Positions 46,998 through 57,263 of a DNA stretch of 64,000 nt are shown piece after piece. This DNA is from Cinnamomum chago. Its lineage: Eukaryota; Streptophyta; Magnoliopsida; Laurales; Lauraceae. Position numbers and translations under genes: made by a program. The notes beneath the pieces were generated by a model. That model ran no database searches, was not told the DNA's origin, and saw nothing but the letters and a program-made list of their open reading frames with translations. Numbering within the stretch: position 1 is the stretch's first letter; each line of letters begins with the position of its first letter. The stretch spans positions 64,637,501 through 64,701,500 of the forward strand of contig CP142458.1 of NCBI GenBank assembly GCA_038049695.1, in the 5' to 3' direction.

Positions 46998-49913
46998 CTA
47001 TGCATCTACTATTATCACCTGAACAAAGTGGTTTTGATTGACAAAACCGATTGCGATCTCCCGTCTAGCAACAGTAGGAATAGGGACTGATCGAAGAGGA
47101 AGAAAAGTCAAGCATTGCTGATTTGACAAATGGTATAGGACAACGTTATGGTGCGAGGCAATTAGATGTCCCATGTCCGGCATCGTCATCCATCGATCAT
47201 ATGGAGGGCAATCCCCTTGGTACGATATAATATTGAGAAGTTCATCAACCCTTTGGTGTGATCCATATAGTTGTCTGTAGTGTTCTGCATGAGTCACCAA
47301 CTCTCTAGAGAGATCTTTCCGTACCTGTTGCCACGAATCCTCACCAAGTCCCATCAACCCTGCAATGGCTCTAAAGCCACAATTGCCATCCGCATTGACA
47401 TCTTTTACATGATGAATATAAGACCTTAAGCAATCTGGGAGTGTGTTAATATAAGTGGTTGGCTTCAAATTTCGGGTGCGGATGACCTTTTGCTTAGGAA
47501 TCAGCTTCTTCACGGGCACCAAAGAGGCTCCACTGCTGACAATAGTCTCTTCCATCTTTAAGATAGGAGAGTAACTATCCTGAGCTGATTCGGCATATTC
47601 AAAGGAAGAGGGTTCACGTTTAGTAGAGTTGTGCAATTTCAATTTGGGGCGCCCCCGACATTTAGTTTTCGAATCTGGCTCGATCAGTGAGGTCGTCTCA
47701 GGTTTTGCAAGCTCCCTAAGTTTATCCAAGATCTGTAACTTCTTTCTCGAATCATAGCCCCTGAACTGTTCGACAATTAAATCTATCTCTGGCATGCAAT
47801 CCAAATTGACACTGGAGTCCTGGTCATAAGCGGTATGTAGTAAGTCAAGCTTGCGCCAATGCATATGCGTGCAATCTAAAGGAATAGGGCGACCAGCACT
47901 TACGTATTCTGCAATCTCATGAGCACAAGGTAGGCCATGTGTCTGTCGAAGTACACAGCCACAAGCATCTCTATCAATACCGACGGATGATGCTCGTTTC
48001 GTCTCGGCCAAGATTTTCTCTAATGCACATATAGAAACATTCCCACGAAGTTCTTTGAATTCAGAAGGCTTGAAATTGTGTTGGACAACCGTCTTACTTT
48101 TTTCAAATGATGCTTTTATATCTGTATGTTGCAGCAACAATAGGTTGTGTATCTTCATCCATGAGTCTTCAAAAGTGCCCTGACTTGATCCAAGCTGCCG
48201 CTTCAGCTGTGCATGTGAACTCTCCACCCTGTTTGTAGTAGTGTTCCCAAGATGCATGACCTTGTCCGTCCAGGCAACCACAAATCTATCCTTGTACGCA
48301 TCTAACCAAGACACTCTAACATACTGAAGTGCTGCAGGATAGTTAATGAACTCCTTTAGAAATAAGTTGAATTGCAGATTGTAATGTTCCTCTGTGGATG
48401 AAGAGACCAACATGTTCCAGCTCATTATAAACCGGTCCCACTTTTCCTTCGTCTCAAACAACTTCTTGCATTTAGCCAAGATATTTCTGTTGATATGCCA
48501 TCTACATAAAAGATGTTTGGCGCCGGGGAAAACAATAGATATGGCGTTCATTAAAGCCATCTCTCTGTCAGTGACGATAATGCTAGGAAGAACACCCTCG
48601 CCAATAACTTTGCGCAAAATACCCAATGCCCATGAGTAGCAATCTTCACGTTCATTCTGGAGATATACAATGCATACCGAAAAAGTCTTCTCTGTGGATG
48701 TAACCCCAACAATCTCCAATAAGGGCATTCGATACCGATTGGTCTTGTAGGTGCAGTCCATTATCAACACATGAGGAAATGCACGCAAGAGGTCTACGCT
48801 GGTAGGGTGTGTGAAGAACAAGTCAATGACAGTATCTGTTGTAGGACATTTCCTATGCCACTCAATGTAACCATGCTCCGCCAATAATTTCAACAGTTGC
48901 TGCATCTGATTCCGTCCAGCCCTCTCCGCAACTTTATGCCTTTGACGTGCATTGTAAATGGTCTTCATTGTGCTTACATTTAACTCATTTCTATGTTTCA
49001 GTGTCACCAAGATATCCTTTGGCCGAACCATATTCTTGGACATGTCCACCAGCACTGAAGTTTCATCCTTTGTTAATCTCCCTGCAAATGAGTGCCCTTC
49101 CAGAAAGTCTGCAGCAGGATGATTATGCACACCACACACTACATGCAACATCCATTCCTCATTTGAGCCAACCACTTTACCTTGTAACGTGAATGGGCAT
49201 CCGCATTTTTTCGAACCAGTCTGCTTCAATTTCTTCCCACCAGTCCCGTCTTTAGTAATCCTCGTGTTTCTATAAGACCCACTCCTCTCACACCCAAGGG
49301 TCAGCCTTGGTTTTTTATTTCTCCTGTTGGGCGCTGCTGATGTCTTAATCACAACAATGAAACCATTTCTCCTCCCAACATCACGAGCCCAATTAATTAG
49401 GGATTCTCGACTAGTGAATATCTGCGCATAACAAAAAAAAATCATATTGAACAAAGTGACTACATCAATTTAACTATCGAATGATTCATCTCGATTAATT
49501 ACCTCTTCGGTGATAAACTCATTACTATAGTCGACCACACATTCCGAGCCAACCTTGCTGCATTCAGTAGGCGCATGAAACTGCTATAGAACCAATTTTG
49601 TTAGAATAAGTAAATGACACAACTGCACGGCTCTGAATATCCGGTCAAAATTCAATTGTTCGGCCCTGCATGTCCGCATATTTTTCTTATTCTCGGCACT
49701 ATTGTGCCGCGAAAAGTACCTATGTTCGGTCTTTCAGGGCCGTGAAAAATACCTCTGGTCGGCCCTGAAAGGCCGCGTAGAGGACATTCGGTCGGACATA
49801 CAGGGCCGAGCAATTCGTCTCTTCCGATTTGCAAAGTTTGCGATGAATATGCTTACCTCGACGCTCCTAGAATGATCGGGAGACATCTTCTGCTTGTCCT
49901 TTTGCTCTTCCAT
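46998..49913 (-). CDS. MULE transposase with C-terminal OTU domain, inner element, intact
   Basis: Exons on the minus strand: 49913-49857 (MEEQKDKQKMSPDHSRSVE), 49580-49503, 49421-46998; 852 residues without interruption. Order: FAR1/WRKY-GCM-like DNA-binding region (about 45-150; CGCPF ... VVCGVHNH), MULE catalytic domain with Asp267 (LIMDCTYKTNRY), Asp330 (IVTDREMAL) and Glu445 (NRVESSHAQLK), and a SWIM zinc finger CGCVLRQTHGLPCAH (532-546). Then comes an AT-hook-like RGRP (634-637) and an OTU cysteine-protease domain with DVNADGNCGFRAIAGL (Cys726) and a C-terminal NHFVQV (His843). Known: MULE transposases cut and paste DNA at TIRs; OTU proteases remove ubiquitin. The catalytic residues of both enzymes appear present. 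Intron 1 holds dyad array 3. This is the only fully open transposase in the pair and so the best candidate for activity. Confidence 0.95.
49626..49823 (+). repeat. Inner MULE dyad array 3 (6 units, 33-bp pitch)
   Basis: Units start at 49626, 49659, 49692, 49725, 49758 and 49791, exactly 33 bp apart. Half-sites are TTCGGC/CTCGGC/GTCGGC and complements; the first unit has TGCACGG. Sequence phrases (GGCCCTGAAAGGCC) suggest the array is inverted relative to array 2. It lies wholly within intron 1 of the transposase gene. Confidence 0.92.
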
Positions 49914-50267
49914 TGATTAAGAATGCTAGCAAATTGAGTTTCAACTTTGAATGAAATCAAGATTAATGAGGTGCAGTCAATTGAGAATGAAGTGAGGATT
50001 CAAACCGAGAGAGAAGATGAAAGAGGGAGGAAGTAAAGATCAGTAAAATGCGGGAAGAAGTAGAACTTCATTTCATGATGCAGAGGAGTGAATGGACGGA
50101 AGTGGAGAGGAGGAGTGAAACCCTTAACGCTGCACGTTCAGACGTCTCAAGTGGAGGGAAAATATGCAGTGTGCAGATAGCATTTCAAGTAGTGTGGGAG
50201 GGCTGAAGTTCATACATTTTGGTAAATTTACAAGTGGGCATTTTAGTCACAATCTATTGCAGTGTGA

Positions 50268-50302
50268 GGAGAGCAAAATGCAGTGTGTTGGTAGCAGCAC
50301 TC
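50268..50302 (-). repeat. Inner MULE right TIR
   Basis: Reverse complement begins GAGTGCTGCTACC and ends TTTTGCTCTCC, pairing with 43268-43302. Confidence 0.9.
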
Positions 50303-50657
50303 GTGATGAATACACCCACAACTTAAATATTTTTTAATTACTAAAATGCCCTCGGGTGAAAGGATGAAATTGCCCTTACCAGCAACATCTGTCTTCCTCC
50401 TTTGGTTCACCAGCAGCAGTCTCCAGCAAACTCCCTCATTCATTCTTCTTCTTCTTCTTCTCCTCCTCCTATCCCTTTATCCATTCCCTTCTCACTGCAC
50501 CTCTGCACTCCTTCTTCCTCATTGATTTTCATCTCCTTCATCATCATTTCTTCTAACTCTTTTTAATATATCGTCAAGTCTCCTCCATTTATTGAACGAA
50601 CTTGGAAGTACAATTATCCCTACACCACATTGTGTATTTAAAGTAGGCATTTGCAAT

Positions 50658-53568
50658 ATGGACAAGCAGTTGACGATCTCCGAAAATGAGGTATATACAT
50701 TTTGACTTCATTTCGTTCGTTTTTTTTTTGTTTTCTCCCGTCCTGCACGACATTCTATAAGACGTGCAAAATTATATTGCACGGCCTATATATACCGTGC
50801 AAAATTGTTCTGCAAAGCCTATATATACAGTGCAAAATTATTCTGCACGGCATATATATACCGTGCAATATAATTTTGCACCGCCTATATAAACCGTGCA
50901 GAATAATTTTGCACCGCCTATATAAACCGTGCAAAATTAATAAATAGCTAATCTAAAAATTTGTGATAAGCAGGAGGTTGAATCAACCGGTGCCAGTGAG
51001 TGTCTTTTGGATTTTACAAATGTCTTCACCACTGACATGATATTCAGAAGTCGAGAGGGCCTAATCCAATGGACAAGGGATGTTGGAAAGAAACATGGCT
51101 TGGTAATTGTAATCAAGACTTCGGATGCTGGTGGAGATGGACGGAAGCCGAGAGTCGTTTTATCTTGTGAGAGAAGTGGTAGTTACAGGAGTCCATCGAA
51201 GGTATTCGAGAAGAGAAATCCTAAGAGGGCAACGGGAACGAAGAAGTGTAGTTGCCCTTTTGCTTTGAGGGGTCGAAAGTTGGCAACTGATGACGATTGG
51301 ATGTTAACAGTGGTTTGTGGGGTGCACAATCATCCAAACGCACAGCATCTAGAGGGGCACTCGTTTGCTGGGAGGCTTTCTATGGAAGAAATCAACGTTT
51401 TGATTGATATGTCTAAGAGTTTGGTGAAACCGAGGAACATCCTTCGAACATTGCAGGAAAGGGATGTGCACAACACCACTACAATTAAGAGTATCTACAA
51501 TGCTCGCCAGAAGTTTAGGGTGACAGAGATGGCCGGTCGATCATAAATACAGCAACTCATGAGGCATTTGGAAGAGAACAACTACATTGAGTATCATACT
51601 AGCAACGATGCTACAGATGTTATCATGAACCTATTCTGGGCACATCCATCATCTATTCAGTTATTACGTGCATTTCCAGAAGTCTTGATAATGGATTCCA
51701 CATACAAGACTAATAGATATCGACTTCCCTTGCTTGAGATTGTTGGTGTCACATCTACACAATTGACGTTCTCTGTTGCTTTTGTGTACATTGAATCAGA
51801 GAGGGAGGCCAATTATAGATGGGCTTTGGAGAGGCTTAAGGAATTAAGGGATGGATGCATCACGACCCGTGTGATTGTCACAGACAAAGAGTTAGCGCTG
51901 ATGAATGTAATAAATGTTATTTTTCCGAATGCAGCAAACTTATTATGCAGGTGGCATATTTCTAGGAACATCTTGGCAAATTGTAAGAAGTGTTTTGAGA
52001 CCAACGACAGATGGGTTGCATTTATCTCTTATTGGAACACATTGGTTGTCTCTCCAACTGAAAGCGACTACACGCAAATGCTAAGTGCTTTGGAACGGAA
52101 TTACTGCGGGTATCCACATGCTGTTGATTATGTGAAGACCTCATGGTTGAATAAGCATAAGGAGCAATTTGTGGCTGCATGGACGGATCGGCATATGCAC
52201 TTTGGGAACGTCACTACTAACAGAGCTGAGAGTGCACATGCAAAATTAAAGAGACACCTAGGCACATCGAGCTGTAGCTTTGATTCGTCCTGGCAGGTTA
52301 TACATGCCTTGCTAGAGTTGCTTTTTACAGAAATAAAGGCTTCTTTTGAAAAGAGTTTGAACACCGTGCAACATAAGTTCAAACCGGCACTGTTTTGTGA
52401 ATTGAGAGGATTTCTATCAAGGAATGCTTTGGATATAGTGTTAAATGAGTCGTTAAGGGCTAGTGATATTGGTCCAGATTCTACATCATGTGGGTGCGTA
52501 ATCCGACGGACTCATGGTTTGCCATGTGCACATGAAATTGCCGAGTACATAAGGGAAGGTTCTCATATACCACTGAGTAGTGTCCACCACTATTGGCGGA
52601 AGCTCAATTTAGAAGCCACTATGGTGAACGAAGCCCTTGAGTTGACCACAACTTCAGAGTTCGAGTTGATCAGTAAGAGATTTCAAAGTAGTGATCAGAA
52701 GGATAAAATTCAGATTTTAAGAAAACTTAGAGAACTCGGTTGTCCTTCATCTACTTCTCTTATCGAACCAGGCGTAAAATTGAATACCCGCGGTCGGTCA
52801 TCATCGAAAAGAAAGAAGTTGGATAGATCTACGCGTCGGGAACCATCTAATTTTGAATACGCACTGTCGATAAAAGATAGCGTTCCAGCTAGATTAAACA
52901 ATACAGTTGCAACGAAGAATAAGGAGAAAATGACTGTCCGTCGCACTCGGTCATGTACGTTTATGCATTTGCTTCCTCAGTCTTTGGGCCCCTATATCCA
53001 CACTATTAAGGATGTTGCAGCTGATGGTAACTGTGGATTCAGAGCGATAGCTGGTCTCCTAGGCCTGGGCGAGGATAAATGGATGCAGGTTAGACTGGAT
53101 TTGAGCAATGAATTGCAGAGGTATCAAAATTATTATGCACAGGTCTATGGAGGAGAGGATAGGGTTGGGGAGTTGTATTACGCATTGTGTTACTTTGAAA
53201 GCAATCCTTCATTTGATCGATGGATGACAATGCCGGACATGGGTCACTTAATATCTTCATATTATAACGTTGTGTTGGTCCTTCTTTCACTGCAGCAGTG
53301 CCTTACTTTCCTGCCTTTGAGATCATCCCCGATTCCATCAAGTTCTCACAAAGTGCTCGCGGTTGGTTTCGTCAATGGAAACCATTTTGTTCAAGTCTTC
53401 ATGAAGCCCGAATCACCCATGCCTCCCATTGCTACAAATTGGCATAGACACCACCATCCTGAAGCAGACGGATGGCAGCTCCTATATGCAAAGAGCATCG
53501 AACAATTCAGAGAATTGATTGGAAACAGTGTCGCAACGCAGGAGTCGGTCAATCTTGACAGCGATTGA
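50658..53568 (+). pseudogene. MULE-OTU transposase of outer element, one nonsense codon
   Basis: Exon 1 50658-50690 (MDKQLTISENE), exon 2 50974-53568, phase 0, about 875 codons. Domain order matches the inner copy: FAR1-like region (CSCPFALRGR, VVCGVHNH), MULE Asp in LIMDSTYKTNRY, Asp in VIVTDKELAL, Glu in NRAESAHAKLK, SWIM CGCVIRRTHGLPCAH, OTU ADGNCGFRAIAGL and GNHFVQV. A TAA at 51544-51546 interrupts the frame where the inner copy has Gln, consistent with a C-to-T change. The AT-hook-like motif reads RGRS here, so it may be lost. The C-terminus has a tail absent from the inner copy (HRHHHPEADGWQLLYAKS). Intron 1 (50691-50973) carries dyad array A. Confidence 0.92.
50744..50942 (+). repeat. 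Outer MULE dyad array A (6 units, 33-bp pitch)
   Basis: Units start at 50744, 50778, 50811, 50844, 50877 and 50910 (one step of 34, the rest 33). The dyad is TGCACGG (or TGCACCG) and CCGTGCA around about 10 bases, separated by AT-rich linkers. It lies inside intron 1 of the outer transposase gene. Confidence 0.95.
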
Positions 53569-53713
53569 TTATGTGTACTATCCATTTGATGTAAACAAAC
53601 ATATTACATATTTTGTATTGAAATGCCAATGGATTCGATGAGGTCTTTATGTGTTTATGTTGTGTATAAATTCATTAATAATATTCCACAGAAGGTATTA
53701 CTTCATTAACAAC

Positions 53714-53878
53714 TGCTCGGTTAAATATGGCTGGGCAAATTTGTTCTGCACGGCAACCATATTCCGTGCAAATATATAATGCACGGCAAAAAGTTGCCGT
53801 GCATAAACTATTTGCACCTTAATAGAGTGCCGTGCACACACTATTTGCTCGGAACATGGTGGCCGTGCAGTGTATTTT
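53714..53878 (+). repeat. Outer MULE dyad array B (5 units, 33-bp pitch)
   Basis: Units start at 53714, 53747, 53780, 53813 and 53846, exactly 33 bp apart. Inner units are TGCACGG ... CCGTGCA; the first and last begin TGCTCGG. It lies between the convergent 3' ends of the transposase and PMD genes, the position of array 2 in the inner element. Confidence 0.95.
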
Positions 53879-54145
53879 ATCAATTATTCGGACAGATGCA
53901 CATAACATACATATCCATATAAAACATACAAGTTCAAACATAAGAAAGTGTTTCCTCAAAACATCCATTAAAAAAATGGATACATCTGTGCAGTGATCCA
54001 TCCATCCATACATATCCAAAAAATTCCTTACATCGAAAAAATGGATAAACCCATCCATACATCCTCTAAAGTATATGCTTTAAATTCCCATCCATACAGA
54101 CTTAACAAAAGAATAAGACAAAAAAACAAAAAAACCCTCATGCCA

Positions 54146-56490
54146 TCATGGATCTGTACGTCGTCGGTACGTCACTGGCAAGCCCTCCAGGATCTCGAGG
54201 GTGGTTTGGAGTGCCCGGTAATAGAAATCTGCAGGCTGTTCCGTTCGTGCAATCGTAGCGCGGAGATGGTCCCTCGCCCGAGTGATCTGTAAGAAACAAA
54301 TAACTGTGTCAATACTTAAGATAAGTATAACAAATGGATGCATAATGTTTCGATAAAGTACAAACACTCACCACTCTTGGAGTCGGGTCATCTACACCCT
54401 CATTAGGGTGATAGTGGGAATGACGTTGGGGGTTCTGTACTCGAGGGTGTGAAATCCTAAAAAACCACACTAGGTAGTCGGGTGAGCACTCCCATGCATG
54501 TTGCGCTCGATGGCCGCGGTGCGCTAAGGACAATACATGATCCTCCCAAGTAACCCAATACTGGTCTAGAAACGCGTAAGAGACCCTGTATTGTCCAGCA
54601 GTAGATCCCCGAGACGCACGAATGGGGGCGAGCGGTGCAGGTGGGATGGTCTGTACATATCCAAACTGTCGGAGAACCCTATGTGGATGGTAGGGTTCAA
54701 TGACATCTAGCGCTCTCAAGCAACCACAGAAGAAAGATATCTGATGGAATGGATGATGAGCCCTGACACCAGTATACGGATCCCACTGGACCTGTGGCAA
54801 GTAAATGAAAGAACTCATTATTATAATAAAAATTTGTCCATTGAAAAATAAGTGCAACATGATACCAAGGACCCCATATGGGTGCTCACCTGACTCGGAT
54901 GTAGGTCATCCAGCCTCTCACGCAACAGTTTTATGTTCTCCCTCGCAATCCCAGAATCCTGTCCAGGATTCCAGCGGCTCGCTTGAGGCATACCAGCGGT
55001 ATATCCCCACTGCGCATGAGGACGGGTAAATGGGAAGTGCTCGTACACCCAAGACTGCAAAAGATACCAATTATTAATTATACAATTTAAAGGATCAATT
55101 ACGATGGAACATGTATATGTATATGTATTACCGTGAGCAGTGTCAGATATCCAACAATCTGTCGCACGTCTGCCCTCGTGGCGGTCCCCAATTGGCGATA
55201 AAGATATGCAAGTGCAGCAGCCCCCCATGCATAACGACGGACCCGTGGCAAGTCCATCAGTAAATGTAGGTAGGCAATGGGGACTCGAGTGGCTGACTTA
55301 TCGGCGAAGAGTGTGCAGCCTAACAAATACAGAAGATAGCCTCTAGCTGCACACTCTACCTGCTCAACAGACGATGCATGACTCACCTCGCCGCACACCC
55401 GTTTGATCCAAGCCATCCTCACTACCCCACCACGAGCTACTCTCAACTCAGCTGACGCAGATGCCCTATCCTCGCCCAATCCACGCTCAAGTAAATCTAC
55501 TTGATCAGTAAATCCCATACTAGTCGATGCGTGGACAGGCAATCCCGTTACTGGGATGCCGAGGAGAGTACCCACATCATCTAAGGTGATCGTCATCTCA
55601 CCAAATGGCATGTGGAAGGTATTTGTCTCGGGCTGCCACCTCTCTACAAAGCTGGATACCAGAGGGCTGGAGATATATCGATAAGATAAACGCTTCAAAT
55701 CTGCCAATCCAGACTCTTCTATAATAGCATGAAACCGAGGAACATGGATATCGGCCCCATCCCCGGGCTGAGGTATGTACCAATCCTTCAGCCCTCGCCA
55801 ATGATTGATACATTTCAGTGCCTCACGTTCCTGCACATTACAAGTATAAATCTTCATTAATATATGTTATTATAGACTTCAACACATCTTATTTGAAAAA
55901 CGATTAATTAAAACATTAAAAAAGGCAATTGTACCTCCCCGTCCCATATGGACAAGGCTACGTGTGTCCTAAAACTCATAAGGACAGATAGGTCGGCCGG
56001 ACCGCCGGGGATAGGACCCTCCCTTGTCGCCGCAGCAGGAGGACTGGATGGCTGTCCCTCCTCGAAATGGGAATCATCCTCCCCTGGTTCCCCTGCAGGG
56101 AGACTGGACGGCTGTGCCTCCTCCTCAGAGGAATCATCCTCTGAAGAACTGTCACCATGCTCTTCTCCTGGTGCCGATGCACGGGGACTGGACGGCTGTG
56201 CCTCCTCCTCTGAGGAATCATCCTCTGATGAACTGTCAAGATGCTCCTCAACCTGCTCCGGGAGTGGATCCTGTTGCACTTTTCGTCTTCGTTCAGACGC
56301 CGTTGGCCGTTGACGGCCGGCGGTCGAAGAACTCGCATGCACACCTCGGGAACGCGCACCTCGGGAACGCGGTCTTGAGACACCAATCTTCGTCCGAACT
56401 CTCGATGGCTCGCGAGAAGAACTGGCCCGTCCCCCGTCCCCCTGTCATCTGTGAGCTGGCACCAATACGGCGAGCTGGTTTTCTCGGCAT
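54146..56490 (-). pseudogene. PMD gene of outer MULE, probable N-terminal frameshift
   Basis: Exons on the minus strand: 56490-55935, 55830-55132, 55054-54890, 54791-54372, 54286-54146; phase 0 downstream. The core reads FVERWQPETNTFHMPFGEMT and ITLDDVGTLLGIPVTG, then LLYLLGCTLFADK, YAWGAAALAYLYRQLG and VQWDPYTGVRAHHPFHQ, ending TYRRRTDP. There is one more intron than in the inner copy (after GYLTLLT). The N-terminal linker contains the acidic repeat SSSEDDSSEEEAQPSS twice. The only sensible ATG (56490, MPRKPARRIGASSQ) is in a different frame from the core. The switch lies in the G/C homopolymers around 56427-56445, so there is a 1-nt frameshift there or a base-call error. About 610 residues would follow if counted from 56342. 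Confidence 0.85.
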
Positions 56491-56548
56491 TTCATCCAAT
56501 CTGTTAAAAATGAAAACCAATAAAAGAGATTATCATATTTTGTTGTAC

Positions 56549-56779
56549 TGCTCGGTTTAAATAGACAGTGCAACATTGTTCTGCACGGCGAAATGGTACC
56601 GTGCAAATTCTTTTTGCACGGCGAAATGGTACCGTGCAAATTCTTTTTTCACGGCGAAATGGTAACGTGCAAAATCTGTTTGCACTGTAATATGAACCCG
56701 TGCATATGTATTCTGCACGGTTTACACTTACCGTGCATAAAATCCCTGCACGTTTCTGGACTGCCGAGCAGATCGCGAA
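56549..56779 (+). repeat. Outer MULE dyad array C (7 units, 33-bp pitch)
   Basis: Units start at 56549, 56582, 56615, 56648, 56681, 56714 and 56747, exactly 33 bp apart. Core dyad TGCACGG ... CCGTGCA; the edge units carry TGCTCGG or CCGAGCA. It lies in a probable 5' UTR intron of the outer PMD gene (minus strand: donor CAG/GTGAGA at 56964-56963, acceptor AACAG ending 56501). Confidence 0.95.
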
Positions 56780-57219
56780 CAACTATCCATGTTTTCAAAA
56801 ATGGAAAACATTGGAGTTCGAAACTATTCATGTTTTCATTACGGACTTCTTCCCTATTTGTTGCAGAGGTCTCACAACTATACTCTCTAATGCATAAATT
56901 ACAACCTAAACAAATTTGTGAAAATGATAAACCTATGAAGAAGAAGAAGAAGAAGGGCTCTCACCTGTTTGAGTGTCCCTGCTGATGAAGAAGACGAAGA
57001 AGAAGGAACGCAGCTCACCAACCGTCCACGAGGGTGTGAGAGATCTGAAGTGGAGAAGGTCGACGACTCCGAAATGGCCAGAAATTTGAAAACTCTGAAC
57101 GAGGGAATGTATTCAGGCAATGGAACGAATGGTGAGCTTGGATGGGCAGTTTGGGGATTATGGTGGGTGAGCTCAGTAAAATCAAGCCAAAATTAGAATG
57201 GTTGTGGTGAGTTCAGCAA

Positions 57220-57263
57220 GTGGGTGTATTCAGGAGTCTTAGTGGGTGCATATAGAATTTCTC
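57220..57263 (-). repeat. Outer MULE right TIR
   Basis: 44 bp. The reverse complement starts GAGAAATTCTATATGCACCC and ends TGAATACACCCAC. It is followed by the target duplication TATATGAAA. Confidence 0.9.

Larger units (their letters stand above)
43268..50302. mobile_element. Inner MULE (7035 bp) nested in the outer element's left terminal repeat
   Basis: Nine-base direct repeats GTGATGAAT flank it (43259-43267 and 50303-50311). The termini GAGAGCAGCTATATACACAC (left) and GAGTGCTGCTACCAACACAC (right, reversed) continue to TTTTGCTCTCC and match at about 29 of 35 positions. It encodes a PMD protein (+) and a transposase (-), convergent, the mirror arrangement of its host element. Removing it and one target copy restores a continuous terminal repeat of the outer MULE, which proves the order of insertion. 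Confidence 0.95.
43232..57263. mobile_element. Outer Mutator-like element (MULE), 14.0 kb including nested copy
   Basis: Nine-base direct repeats TATATGAAA flank it (43223-43231 and 57264-57272). The ends begin GGGAAATTCTAT (left) and, reversed, GAGAAATTCTAT (right). Once the nested element is removed, the 44-bp termini align without gaps at about 34 of 44 positions, including CACCCACT and TGAATACACCCAC. Without the insert it is about 6988 bp. It encodes a transposase (+, 50658-53568) and a PMD protein (-, 54146-56490), convergent. The 9-bp target duplication, terminal inverted repeats and transposase type together identify a MULE. Confidence 0.93.

Noticed and set aside
43826-50942. Regularly spaced repeats resembling a CRISPR array
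   Set aside because: Plant nuclear DNA. Units are short dyads with variable similarity, spacers are not unique acquired sequences, and there are no cas genes.
56593-56985. Open frame with an 11-residue repeat (MVPCKFF / HGE) that could suggest a repetitive peptide; likewise 50702-50947 and 49652-49834
   Set aside because: The 33-bp DNA period is a multiple of three, so open frames with 11-residue periodicity arise automatically on both strands. They lie in introns with no start context or conserved residues.
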